64,000 nt of DNA. It comes from Chloroflexota bacterium (GTDB taxonomy: Bacteria > Chloroflexota > Anaerolineae > Anaerolineales > Anaerolineaceae). The notes beneath the pieces were generated by a model. It had not been told where the DNA came from and did not search any database. It worked only from the letters and a program-made list of their open reading frames with translations. Below are positions 1 to 8,652 of this stretch, in pieces. Within the stretch, counting starts at the first letter, position 1, and every line of letters begins with the position of its first letter. The stretch is from the NCBI GenBank assembly GCA_029777225.1, contig JAKOSR010000090.1, positions 1-64,000 on the forward strand. The letters are read 5' to 3'. Made by a program: the position numbers and the translations under genes.

Positions 1-2786
1 GCACGTTCGGCAGGGGCCACCAGCAGTGAATGCAGGTCAACATTGCCAACATCAAAGCGGGTCGGATCGGTAATCCAGGTGATGTGCTGGTTGGGCACGA
101 CCACGGGGGCGGGCAGGAAGCCACCCTCTGTGCCGATTTGAATCCAGCTGGGGCCAGCGGGGCTGAGCGCGAGGTCCGGGGTCGGGAAAACATTCGGGTC
201 GGTTTGAGCGGCCAAAACTTCGGCCGCGTTCAGCGCGACTTCGGTTGGGCCGAGCACGGGGTCGGCCGTGGTGGGATCACCCACGTACATTTGCAGGTTA
301 AAGAAGCGGTCGTTGGCGGCATTGAGGATGCGGAAGCGGTAGGCTTTCGGTTCCACGGTAACCGTGGGATAGGCGGTGCCATTCACAACCGGGGTGTCAT
401 TGAACTCTTCCATGCCAGCCGAGTTGTTCGGGGTACCTGGAATGGTGGGCGGCTCGCAGAAGGGGTCGGTCTGGTATTGCCAGGTGGTTGGGTCATCCAA
501 ATTGCAAGCCACGGCAAGGGGTGTGGTCCAGTCATCCGCGGTGTAGCGGATGCCATCAGGGCCTTCGGGGTCCATGTTGTAATACGGGTTGGCAATAGGA
601 CCAAACTCGGGCGTTACTGGCGGCCAGAAATACGGGCCATAGAACCAGCGGCCGACGGTGCTCATGCCGGTTGGGTCCGCGGGATTCTCAGCGGGCATAT
701 AGACATGTTCGTACCACAGGTCGCCTTCCTTGCCCCAGCGGGTGTAATCCCAGGTGGGATCCTGTTCGGCCATTTGGCCGGTGCTGGGAACGAAGGTCTT
801 ATCCTGGATAATCAGCGGGATTTCGGCATCGCCACTGGGGAGCAGACCAGCGTTAATCAGGGCGGTTTCGGTGTCATCACGGATGATGTAACCCGCGGCT
901 TCACCGGCATAAACGTTCAGGCGGGTGATGCCCCAGGCGTGGTCGTGGTAGAACATCAGGCGCGAACTCTGCTGGTTGGTGTAGTAGAACGTCATACAGC
1001 CATCGTCAGGCGCGGTGCAGTCAGGGATACCCACGGGGCGGGTCGCGCCGACCATATCGGGTACCTGGCGAACGGCAACGCCCTCAGGCCAGGCGGTTTG
1101 TTCGTTGGCTGGGGTAATCCACTGGTGCGGCGTCCCATCAGAAATCCAAGGGGTAATGCCGCCGTGCAGGTGGATGGTGGCACGGGTCTCCGCAAAGCAC
1201 ATCATGCGTTCCATGGGTGTACGGTTTGCTTCCCCACAGATGGGATTGCGAACGCCATCAAGGACGGAGCCCTCATCCATGGGAGCCATCATGTCCATGG
1301 GGCCCATCCCAGCGCCCATGAAGGTGGTATCCACTGGAATGAACAAATCCCCGTCCACGCCGGTGGGTAACAGGTTGTAGAAGACGATGCGCACAGCCCT
1401 ATCCTTGGTGGCCTGGATAACCGGGCCAAGGTAATGGGGGTCATCCACCGCGTAGGCCTGCGAGCCATCTGGCATAAGGGCAGGAACGGAGGTGCCATCA
1501 ACCAATTGGTTCTGCAAGGGGATATGCTTGCTCCAGGACGCATTGTGAGCGGTTTCCAGCTGAACGTATTCCCGCAAGAGCGTGCCAGAGGCAGGCAAGG
1601 ATGAGTTCATCTGTTCCCGGTGCTGCACCAGGGCGATGACATACACATCGGTGCCGGGGAAAGTGGTGGTGTCTGGTACGCCCAGGGGCATGTATTGGCC
1701 CAGGTTGTTGGGGACACAACTCCCGGGGACGGACGGGTCACACAACTTGGATAGTCCATCCTGGAACTTCTTGATCCCACCGCTGGTAATGTAGCCGGAG
1801 CCAGCCGCGGTCAGATTGATGGCCGTTACCGCGCCAAAATCCGTGAAGGCGGTGGCACTGGCACCGCTGCCTAACGCGCCGGGTTCGGTTTCAGCAATGG
1901 CGACAGTTGGAGCGGAAGTGTAGCCGGCCCCGAAGGTGTCCAGCCCGATGGAGTCAATCTTGATGGTGGCCACCGCGGTGGCGTTACTCAACACTTCTAT
2001 ACGGTTGTTGGAAATGGAACTGCCAGCACCTGGATTGGCTAATTCCTCCTGGCGCATGGCTTGCCCGGCGTTGAACTGTCGGCGGTTCAACGGATTGAAC
2101 TGCGTCCCATCCCGGATGACCACGTTTGGTGCCTTGGAGTAGCCGGAACCGGGATTGTCAATGATGATGCCAGTGATAGCGCCTGTGACGGTATCCCAGG
2201 TAACGTGCGCCTTGGCTTTTGTGCCAGCCGGGTCGTCAGGCATGTCAAAATCCAAGGTCGGCAAGGTATAACCAGAACCAGCCGCGGTCAGCGTCAGGCT
2301 GTCAACGCTGCCATAGGGTGTGGCCGTGGCATTCGTGGTGGCTCCACCCCCGCTGATGGTTACAGCTGGGATTCTATAGCCCGCGCCTGCCGCATTGACG
2401 ATAATTTCGACCACTGCGCCGGAGGAAGTCAACACCGCGTCTGCCAAAGCACCCGTACCGGCGCCAATGATATTGACGCTTGCTGTGGTGTATCCACGTC
2501 CGGGATTGGTGATTTGAATGCCGGTCAATGCGCCATTGGCGCCAACGGTAGCGCTCGCCGTGGCGCCGCTACCATCACCGACAATTTCAACCGCGACATC
2601 CGCGGTGGTTAGAGGACTGAGGGCCCAGTTTGGATAGGGGCCGTAATAATGGGGAACTTTGGATTCATCCACCGGACTGGCCGGGAGGGCAGTTGGGATG
2701 GCGGCGACTGGTCGCTGAACGCCTCCTGCCAGGAGGGACAACACCAGTAAGACCACCAATGCGACAGAACGCTTGTTCTTATTCAT
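1..2786 (-). CDS. Secreted multicopper oxidase with N-terminal GxGY repeats (3' end outside the window)
   Basis: The frame is open from ATG 2786 to the window edge, giving about 928 residues without a stop; the copper-rich C-terminus lies beyond base 1. AAAGGAG sits seven bases before the ATG. Residues 1-30 form a signal peptide (KNKR, then a Leu/Val core). Residues about 50-350 hold six divergent Gly-rich repeats, each with GxGY followed by a beta-strand-like stretch. From about 370 the cupredoxin part follows: HLHGG with HxH at 539-541, FYHDHAW with HxH at 614-616, and near the edge a domain-2 segment ending VAPAER. These are the first two copper-ligand pairs of the multicopper oxidase family, which oxidises phenolics or metals with O2. 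Inference: an exported enzyme tethered by the repeats. Substrate (Mn, Cu or phenol) cannot be told. The family is clear; the repeat fusion is unusual. Confidence 0.88.
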   Translation of the reverse strand, partial: MNKNKRSVALVVLLVLSLLAGGVQRPVAAIPTALPASPVDESKVPHYYGPYPNWALSPLTTADVAVEIVGDGSGATASATVGANGALTGIQITNPGRGYTTASVNIIGAGTGALADAVLTSSGAVVEIIVNAAGAGYRIPAVTISGGGATTNATATPYGSVDSLTLTAAGSGYTLPTLDFDMPDDPAGTKAKAHVTWDTVTGAITGIIIDNPGSGYSKAPNVVIRDGTQFNPLNRRQFNAGQAMRQEELANPGAGSSISNNRIEVLSNATAVATIKIDSIGLDTFGAGYTSAPTVAIAETEPGALGSGASATAFTDFGAVTAINLTAAGSGYITSGGIKKFQDGLSKLCDPSVPGSCVPNNLGQYMPLGVPDTTTFPGTDVYVIALVQHREQMNSSLPASGTLLREYVQLETAHNASWSKHIPLQNQLVDGTSVPALMPDGSQAYAVDDPHYLGPVIQATKDRAVRIVFYNLLPTGVDGDLFIPVDTTFMGAGMGPMDMMAPMDEGSVLDGVRNPICGEANRTPMERMMCFAETRATIHLHGGITPWISDGTPHQWITPANEQTAWPEGVAVRQVPDMVGATRPVGIPDCTAPDDGCMTFYYTNQQSSRLMFYHDHAWGITRLNVYAGEAAGYIIRDDTETALINAGLLPSGDAEIPLIIQDKTFVPSTGQMAEQDPTWDYTRWGKEGDLWYEHVYMPAENPADPTGMSTVGRWFYGPYFWPPVTPEFGPIANPYYNMDPEGPDGIRYTADDWTTPLAVACNLDDPTTWQYQTDPFCEPPTIPGTPNNSAGMEEFNDTPVVNGTAYPTVTVEPKAYRFRILNAANDRFFNLQMYVGDPTTADPVLGPTEVALNAAEVLAAQTDPNVFPTPDLALSPAGPSWIQIGTEGGFLPAPVVVPNQHITWITDPTRFDVGNVDLHSLLVAPAER

Positions 2787-3129
2787 TTAATGCTCCTTTT
2801 CTAGAACAGGATTTACTTTCCCTGCATCAAAGATACGTTTTTTAAGGGGGGTGTGCCGTTGGCGTGTTTTTGAGTTGTTTGGCAAATATTGGCAAGGCTC
2901 AGAAATGAGCGACGAGCTTACTGGCAGTTGCATGTTGAGATACGCAGGAATGCATCAGAAACCGTTAGAGACTGAGGGAAACGGGGCCAGTTTTTCAAAA
3001 AATGGATTTGAAATATGGGAGGAAGGAACTGACCAAGCCCCAGTGCAGCAAAGACTCGCACACCAAAGCAAACGTTCGCAAACAGCCTGGGGCGCCAGTG
3101 GTTCTTATAATTTATCTGACGGAGATCCC
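2787..3129. other. Intergenic region between divergent genes
   Basis: This 343-base stretch separates the multicopper oxidase (leftward) from the receiver protein (rightward). It must hold both promoters. For the rightward gene a TATAAT lies at 3106-3111, 18 bases before the start, which would give a very short leader; no good -35 was found. Nothing else convincing is visible. Confidence 0.4.
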
Positions 3130-3525
3130 ATGCCCGAAACAAACCGCATTTTACTAATTTCCAAAGAAGACAACTTGCGGTACACCCTCAAGCGTATCCT
3201 GGAACAGGATGGTTTCAGGGTGGAATGCGCGCGTGAATTCTGCCATGACATTTTGGCAGCTTTCATCCCGCAGGTGGATTTCATTGTTTTGGATACGGAT
3301 AAAGCGCTGGACTCGTGTGAGGAATTGCTGACAGGTTTGCACCTTGCCCGATTGAGCGTGCCTGTGCTGGTGCTGGCAGCGTCCCTGCCCTTGATGAGCG
3401 GAAAAACATTGGAACGGGAGGGGTTGGTCGTAAGGCAAAAGCCCATGGAGCCGGCAAGCATCCTTAGGACAATCCGCGAACAGTTGAATGAAAACCCCAG
3501 GCCAACCGGGCAACGAACGGGCTGA
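3130..3525 (+). CDS. Single-domain response regulator (CheY-like receiver)
   Basis: A 131-residue protein made almost only of a receiver domain. The acidic pair is E13-D14, the phospho-acceptor is D55 (FIVLDTD), a Ser follows the fourth strand (LAAS) and the conserved Lys sits in RQKP near the C-terminus, so phosphorylation chemistry looks intact. No output domain follows. The start at 3130 is chosen because homology to receivers begins there; an upstream extension to 2851 is open but reads as non-coding and is not conserved in character. It converges on the response regulator at 3548-4366, only 22 bases away, and may share the kinase at 4353-7115; that link is inference from position. Confidence 0.75.
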   Translation: MPETNRILLISKEDNLRYTLKRILEQDGFRVECAREFCHDILAAFIPQVDFIVLDTDKALDSCEELLTGLHLARLSVPVLVLAASLPLMSGKTLEREGLVVRQKPMEPASILRTIREQLNENPRPTGQRTG

Positions 3526-3547
3526 CCAAGGCTGTTCCCTTTTTCGA

Positions 3548-4366
3548 TTAAATCACCAGCCTGTAGCCTTTGTCCCGCTCGGTAATCACGATGCTGGGGT
3601 TGGCCGGGTCTTCTTCCAAAGCCTTGCGAATTTTATGAATATGCCAGCGGGAAATATCCCGCGCGTCCACTTTATCCAGGATGTATGCCTGGGATTCCCG
3701 CACGAGTTTTTCAAATGAAACTATGTTGGGCGAGTTGCGGACTAGCGTCACCAGGTAATCAAAGGTGCTGGGTGGCAAGTGGGTGATTTGGCCGTCGATC
3801 ACCAATTGCTTGGTATGCAGGTCGAGCGTTAGCTTGCCCCGACGCAGGAAGCGCTCCGGTTCCGTATCGCGAGGCGTCGGGAGGGAAGTTGGCTCAACAT
3901 TGGCGGTACCGTCCAACTGTTGGAGTTCCTGCAGCAACTGTTGGGCCTGGGAGATAAGCTCGCGCCGACGGGAAGGTGGGCGATGTTCGGCCAAAATTTC
4001 GGCAACCCGCGCAAGGATGTTGGTGGGGTCCACAGGTTTGAGCAGGTAATCGCGGGCGCCACCGCGCACGGCTTCCATGGCAGACTCCAGGGTGGCATAA
4101 GCGGTGAGGATGAGGACCGGCAGGTCGGGATCGAGCGCGCGCAACTGGGGCAACAAATCCAGGCCATTGAAATCGGGCATTTTCAGGTCCAGGAAGGCCA
4201 GGTCAAAACGCGCATTAGTCATCGCTTTAAGCGCCAGCGCGCCGTTTTCGGCCAGGGTGGCATCATAACCGGCTTTTTGCAGGATGGCCCCGAGGGTCAG
4301 GCGGAGTTGGGGCTCGTCATCGATGACAAGAATCCTGGTTTTATATTCAACTTTACTGGTTTCCAT
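3548..4366 (-). CDS. Response regulator with winged-helix output domain
   Basis: 272 residues. The N-terminal receiver (about 10-125) has D16-D17, phospho-acceptor D60 (FLDLKMPD), T88 and K110, all as in active receivers. A linker with coiled-coil-like Gln/Leu content (about 130-160) joins a C-terminal OmpR/PhoB-type winged helix (about 175-270), with the typical recognition segment around SRWHIHKIRKALEED and the wing GYRLVI. It is therefore a DNA-binding transcription regulator. Its start overlaps the 3' end of the kinase gene by 14 bases, so the two are translationally coupled and form a two-component pair. Target genes are not evident; the nearby heliorhodopsin and multicopper oxidase are possible but unproven. 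Confidence 0.92.
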   Translation of the reverse strand: METSKVEYKTRILVIDDEPQLRLTLGAILQKAGYDATLAENGALALKAMTNARFDLAFLDLKMPDFNGLDLLPQLRALDPDLPVLILTAYATLESAMEAVRGGARDYLLKPVDPTNILARVAEILAEHRPPSRRRELISQAQQLLQELQQLDGTANVEPTSLPTPRDTEPERFLRRGKLTLDLHTKQLVIDGQITHLPPSTFDYLVTLVRNSPNIVSFEKLVRESQAYILDKVDARDISRWHIHKIRKALEEDPANPSIVITERDKGYRLVI

Positions 4367-7115
4367 CTTTTTCTCCCTTCATTTCTGGCAGCCAGACTTC
4401 AAAAGTTGCTCCCAAACCTGGTTTACTTGAAACCTTGATGTGCCCGTTGTGACGTTGAACAATATCGTAATTTATTGGCAAGCCCAGGCCAAGCCCATGG
4501 CTTTTGGTGGTGAAGAAGGGTTCAAAAACCTTGGTAAGGTTTTCTGGTGGGATGCCCTGGCCCGTATCCGTAAAACAAACCGTGTACCCGCCTGAAGGGT
4601 CGCGCCTGAGCATGACGGAAAGGTCTCCGCCCTGGCCCTGCATGGCTTCGATGGCATTCATGGAGAGATTCAGGAAGACCTGTTTGAACTGGTCCGCGCT
4701 ACCGGCAACCTCCCAGCGCTCTCCTGGGCGTTGCGGTTCCATTACCAGGTGCCAGTTCACCTTATTGCTGGCTAAGTGGGGTGAGACAAGATTGTGGACC
4801 TCCTCCAGCAACCTGTCCAGTGCCACAGGCTCCGGTTGGGCACCCTGGCTGGGGCGGTAGATCTCGCGCAGTTCAGCCACAAGGTTTGAGATACGCTGGG
4901 TTTCTTCCGAGGCGGTTACCAGGAATTGGCCGGCAGGGGTGTTGGGGGGAACCTCGGATTGGATGAGAAACAAGCAGTTTTTGATGGTTTGCAGGGGGTT
5001 GTTAATTTCGTGTGTAATAGATGCCAGCATACGACCCATGGATGTAAACTTATCCACCTGCGCCAGTTTCTCCTGCATGGCGCGGTCGTGTTCGATAAAC
5101 TCCTCCAACGCGAGATTTAGTTCCGTTAACTGCTTTTCTTTTTGTTTCAGTTCAGTTAAGTCTCGCGCGACAGCCAGCACACCCGCTGGTTTTCCGTCCT
5201 GACCCCAATAAAAGGAGGCATTGTAGGTGACCGGGGTAGTATGCCCATCCTTGTGCCTGATTTCAAGTTCATAGTTACGCACGCTACCAGTCTCGAGCAC
5301 TTGCTGGTAGCCCTGGCGGGCTTTTTCGGGGTCTGAATAATAATCTGAGAAGTCCGTGCCAACCAGTTCTTCCCTCGTGTATCCAGTGGCGGCTTCAACG
5401 GCTGCGTTCACATCACCGATTTTTCCGTTTTCGTCGATGGTCGCCAAAATATCCTGGTTGGCTTCAATCAGGCTGCGGTTGTAATTGAACATATCCTGGA
5501 CGCGTTCCTGGGCCCTCCGCACATCGGTGATATCCAAACCCATCTCGAGGATGAGCCGCGTACCGTCCGTATCGACAAAGACATGGTCGTGCACGTTGTA
5601 GACGTGGCCGTCCGGCCCGTCCCATTCCCAGATGTGGGGTTGGCCGGTGACCAATGGCCGGTACGATTCGCAATTGTCGCAAGGTTTGTCGCGCTGGAAG
5701 AGGTATTCATAGCAGTGCAGACCTTCCATGCCGGGGAAGCGCTCCTTGAAGAAGCGGTTGGCGAAGCTGATAGTATGGTCTGGCCGGAGGAGGATAAGGT
5801 AGGCGGGCAAGATTTCCAGCAGGTCGGTGAAGCGTTTCTTCTCGGCTTCGAGCAGGCGTTCGGACTGCTGGCGTTTGAGGATGTCCTGTCGCAGGTCTTC
5901 CACAACGTCATTCAATAACGCGGTCCGCTCTGCGATAACCCCCTCCAGGTTGGCGTTGAGGGCCTGCAGCTTTTCCTGGCTAATAACGCGTTCGGTGATG
6001 TCCATGCCATAAACGCGGATGCGTTGCTGCCCGGGCAGATGGAAGAAAGCAAGGTGGAGCCATTGTTCTTGCAACCTGGCCTGGCGAGTGAGCGAGGTTT
6101 TACCTTCGCTGACGATTTCGTGGACGGCCTGCCTTAACACTTCCACAATCGCGAACGGTTCTGTTTCCCCCTCATGGACCTGGAAAATATCCCGGGCAGC
6201 CGGGTTCACGAAGGTGACCTGGCCTGCTTCATCCATCTCAACGACAGGGAGGGGATTCAGGAGTGGGAACGAGGCGAGCCAGCTCAAGTGTTGCGCTTCG
6301 GACTTGCGCTTGGTGATGTCATTCAGGATGACCGCGAACTGGCTTTCCCGCAGGCGGTAGCCGTAGACCTCGAAATAGCGCTGATAGCGTTTGGAATACT
6401 CTTCAAACTTGACCGGTTCTCCTGACTGCACCACCCGGCTCAACCTCTCCAGCCAGGCAGGCGCGTCATCAGGGGAGAGCGCCAGCTGGGCAACGCCCAA
6501 TATTTCTTCGTTGGTTTGGCCAAGCAACTGGCAGAAGGCGGGGTTGCTCTCAATCACTTTGAAGTCGACTGGGGAGCCTGTGCCATCGAAGAGCAACTCG
6601 CAGATGGCAAAGCCCTCGTTCATGCCGTCAAACAGGAACTGGTAGCGTTGGGCCGTTTCCGCCCACGCAGCCTCGGCGTTCGTCCTGCTGGTCACGTCCT
6701 TGGAGAGAACCGTCCCCCCGATGACATTCCCCTGTTCATCGAAAATCGGGGTGTGGGTGACTTCGTAATTACGCATATAACGGTTTTCATCGCCAAACTG
6801 GATGGTCTTGGAGAAGGTCTCACCCATGAAGGTGCGGTCCCATTCCGCTTTGGCTATTGCCAATTGCAGCGGCTGGTCGGAGAAGATTTCATCGAGGGTT
6901 ACACCCAGGGTTAGCTCACGTCCGGTCAGCTTGAAGATTTCCTGCTGGTAGGCTTGTGTGAAGAAGGTGTAGCGATAGCTTGTATCCAACGCGGCGGAAA
7001 TCACGCCCTGACCTTCGGCCAGGGACTGAAGCACGGTGAGGATCAGGCGGGATTGGGCGTTTCCGTCGATGAAGATGGGGTTTGGATTGGCGTTGGGCGT
7101 TGCAGAAGGTTCCAT
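4353..7115 (-). CDS. Multi-PAS sensor histidine kinase
   Basis: 920 residues, no signal peptide or membrane segment, so a cytoplasmic sensor. About five PAS/PAC modules fill residues 20-680; one, near residue 500, carries a Cys cluster (HCYEYLF, then CDNC) that could bind metal, haem or sense redox. The kinase core follows: H-box SITHEINNP with the phospho-accepting His near residue 697, N-box NLSMNAIEAM, G1 DTGQGIPPENL, F-box FEPFFTTK and G2 GLGLGLPI. This matches HPK4-like kinases. ATG 7115 is chosen because GGGAGGT lies six bases upstream; a TTG at 7175 in the same frame lacks a ribosome binding site. The partner is the response regulator encoded immediately downstream with a 14-base overlap. 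The stimulus is unknown. Confidence 0.93.
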   Translation of the reverse strand: MEPSATPNANPNPIFIDGNAQSRLILTVLQSLAEGQGVISAALDTSYRYTFFTQAYQQEIFKLTGRELTLGVTLDEIFSDQPLQLAIAKAEWDRTFMGETFSKTIQFGDENRYMRNYEVTHTPIFDEQGNVIGGTVLSKDVTSRTNAEAAWAETAQRYQFLFDGMNEGFAICELLFDGTGSPVDFKVIESNPAFCQLLGQTNEEILGVAQLALSPDDAPAWLERLSRVVQSGEPVKFEEYSKRYQRYFEVYGYRLRESQFAVILNDITKRKSEAQHLSWLASFPLLNPLPVVEMDEAGQVTFVNPAARDIFQVHEGETEPFAIVEVLRQAVHEIVSEGKTSLTRQARLQEQWLHLAFFHLPGQQRIRVYGMDITERVISQEKLQALNANLEGVIAERTALLNDVVEDLRQDILKRQQSERLLEAEKKRFTDLLEILPAYLILLRPDHTISFANRFFKERFPGMEGLHCYEYLFQRDKPCDNCESYRPLVTGQPHIWEWDGPDGHVYNVHDHVFVDTDGTRLILEMGLDITDVRRAQERVQDMFNYNRSLIEANQDILATIDENGKIGDVNAAVEAATGYTREELVGTDFSDYYSDPEKARQGYQQVLETGSVRNYELEIRHKDGHTTPVTYNASFYWGQDGKPAGVLAVARDLTELKQKEKQLTELNLALEEFIEHDRAMQEKLAQVDKFTSMGRMLASITHEINNPLQTIKNCLFLIQSEVPPNTPAGQFLVTASEETQRISNLVAELREIYRPSQGAQPEPVALDRLLEEVHNLVSPHLASNKVNWHLVMEPQRPGERWEVAGSADQFKQVFLNLSMNAIEAMQGQGGDLSVMLRRDPSGGYTVCFTDTGQGIPPENLTKVFEPFFTTKSHGLGLGLPINYDIVQRHNGHIKVSSKPGLGATFEVWLPEMKGEKDGNQ

Positions 7116-7283
7116 CGTATACCTCCCAGGAAGCAGTTTTGTCGATGCTGAGACGCGGGCGCGCCTTACATCCAAGGATCGGTTATGACCGTGGGTTCCA
7201 GGCTGTTATTTCAATGAATTATAGAATGAACGCCAGGCAATTGCGAACGGGTGTGGAGGGATAAGGCAAGACAGAGGGGCAAG

Positions 7284-7315
7284 AAAAAACCGCCTCCATG
7301 CGCTGGAAGCGGTTT
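7284..7315 (-). terminator. Rho-independent terminator of heliorhodopsin gene
   Basis: On the minus strand a 12-bp stem (AAACCGCTTCCA with TGGAGGCGGTTT, one G-T pair) encloses a GCGCA loop and runs into six T residues. It lies 48 bases after the heliorhodopsin stop and separates that gene from the kinase gene. Confidence 0.9.
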
Positions 7316-7362
7316 CGCGCGAGTGGGAGTGAGGGCCGGATTGCCTGCCACTCACCAAGCTT

Positions 7363-8154
7363 TTAGGGTTGCATGGCGCCGAAGAGCACCAACCAGGCCA
7401 GGATGGACTTGGCCACCAGGCTAAGCACAATGTAGGTGCGCTCGCCGTACAGGTAATTCTTCCACTTCCCAACGCTTTTGTATTGCAGGATCATATTGAT
7501 GGGGAAAGTGTTGAAGGCGACGAAGTATGTGCCGACGATGGCCCACACAAACCAGGGAACGCTGGCATAGTTGCCGTTGCCAACCATATACAGGACAATG
7601 GCGATCCAGGGAGCAATGCCGGCGATGGAGCCCCAGACGAAGGGTCCCCAGTTGATTTTGCCCTTGGTGGTGCCCGAATTGAGCTGCTCCATTACGAGTC
7701 CGAACAGGTTCATGGACGCGTTCACAATGAAGATGAGCACCAGGGAGGCAATATCGTAAATGCCAAACAAGGTCGAGATAAGCACGATCATCACCGAGGA
7801 GCTCAACGCGTACTCAAACCAGCGGAAGCGGTTGATGCCTTTCTGCAGGTCCGCGTTGTAAATGGCGTTGGTTTTGTTCGGGATTGAAATGAGCGCGTGC
7901 GCCAGGGCTGAGATGAGTAAAAAGGCAGCGACAAGAATGCCGAATGGCAGCTTGAATAATTCCTTGGAGGCCAATTCCAGAGAGCGAGTCTGTTCGTTGA
8001 AAGCCAGGAAGTTTTGGGTAATGACAGGTGAGAATTCACCGATTTTCTGAATGACCCGCGTGGCCAGGAAAAGCATGGCGATGCCCTGGACGAGGTGCAG
8101 GGCACCCATTAGCTTGTTGAAGTTTCTTAATTTCTTGAGTGCAGTTGTTTCCAC
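7363..8154 (-). CDS. Heliorhodopsin
   Basis: 263 residues with seven hydrophobic segments and almost no extramembrane domain. The family signature is clear: the third helix has RWFEYALSSS with E114 at the counter-ion position (E107 in heliorhodopsin 48C12), and the last helix has SLVAKSILAW with K249 as the retinal Schiff-base lysine. The inside-out heliorhodopsin motifs WGPFVWGS and FNTFPINMILQY are also present; type-1 pump motifs are absent. Known family members are retinal-binding, have slow photocycles and do not pump; proposed roles include light signalling or regulating partner proteins. The start is GTG 8154 with GGAG five bases upstream. Expression seems monocistronic (own promoter region and terminator). 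No retinal synthesis gene is in the window. Confidence 0.93.
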   Translation of the reverse strand: METTALKKLRNFNKLMGALHLVQGIAMLFLATRVIQKIGEFSPVITQNFLAFNEQTRSLELASKELFKLPFGILVAAFLLISALAHALISIPNKTNAIYNADLQKGINRFRWFEYALSSSVMIVLISTLFGIYDIASLVLIFIVNASMNLFGLVMEQLNSGTTKGKINWGPFVWGSIAGIAPWIAIVLYMVGNGNYASVPWFVWAIVGTYFVAFNTFPINMILQYKSVGKWKNYLYGERTYIVLSLVAKSILAWLVLFGAMQP

Positions 8155-8174
8155 AATTTCTCCATTATCATTGT

Positions 8175-8258
8175 TTTGTATAAGTTTTTATGCTTTTATC
8201 ATCCAGATTATACGGGTTCGTGAAAGACTTTTCTGAGTTTGTATAAGGATTAATACAA
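8175..8258 (-). promoter_or_regulatory. Heliorhodopsin promoter with repeated TTATACAA elements
   Basis: A -10 box TATAAT reads leftward at 8212-8207, about 50 bases before the GTG start; no strong -35 is seen. Two direct copies of CTTATACAAA (minus strand) flank it at 8184-8175 and 8247-8238. The distal copy is part of a perfect inverted repeat, TTGTAT-N8-ATACAA, at 8239-8258, positioned just upstream of where a -35 would be. Such AT-rich palindromes are typical of MerR-type activator sites; assignment to a light-responsive regulator of the LitR/CarH kind is speculation. Confidence 0.5.
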
Positions 8259-8472
8259 CCTTGTGCGCAAGCTATTTTGCCTGTCAATTTCTTGCTTGCT
8301 CTTGATAGCCCGGCGTGTTTAATTCCATCTTTTTTTCAGCCAAACTCCCCGCTCTGCTCCTATTTTTGGAAAACATCTTCTCCTCTTATTCAACCTGCCC
8401 ACTGTTCTCCAACTGTATAACTGTCAGCGCCTGCTATTGCATCTCCCCTGGCAGATCAAGTGCCCGTTCACA
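8259..8472. other. Intergenic stretch without recognised feature
   Basis: Pyrimidine-rich DNA between the heliorhodopsin promoter and the tRNA promoter. No gene, hairpin or repeat could be supported here. Confidence 0.4.
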
Positions 8473-8501
8473 TTGACTCCCACTTTGACCTGTGATAACA
8501 T
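8473..8501 (+). promoter_or_regulatory. Promoter of tRNA-Glu
   Basis: TTGACT at 8473-8478, a 17-base spacer, and TAACAT at 8496-8501, ending 11 bases before the mature tRNA 5' end. Spacing is ideal for a housekeeping sigma factor. Confidence 0.6.
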
Positions 8502-8512
8502 TTTGCCTCGAC

Positions 8513-8585
8513 GCCCCCATCGTCTAGTGGCCCAGGACGCGGCCCTCTCAAGGCCAAAACCGGGATTCGAATTCCCGTGGGGGCA
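8513..8585 (+). tRNA. tRNA-Glu (anticodon CTC)
   Basis: 73 bases fold as a cloverleaf: acceptor GCCCCCA pairs with TGGGGGC, the T-arm has GGGATTCGAATTCCC, and the anticodon loop CTCTCAA (8545-8551) carries CTC at 8547-8549. Discriminator base is A and CCA is not encoded. A T-rich stretch follows directly and may end transcription. Confidence 0.95.
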
Positions 8586-8652
8586 TTTTTTATTTAAGGG
8601 CCAGTTCCCAACTCCCTGTTCGCACCCCGCAATCTGATAAAATTGCTGACTG

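Noticed and set aside
30..1370. A 446-residue rightward reading frame
   Set aside because: It is the antisense of the multicopper oxidase, whose motifs read leftward; the rightward protein is Gly/His/Val-rich with no domain.
7116..7175. N-terminal extension of the histidine kinase from TTG 7175
   Set aside because: No ribosome binding site there, whereas ATG 7115 has a strong one; the extra 20 residues are basic and not PAS-like.
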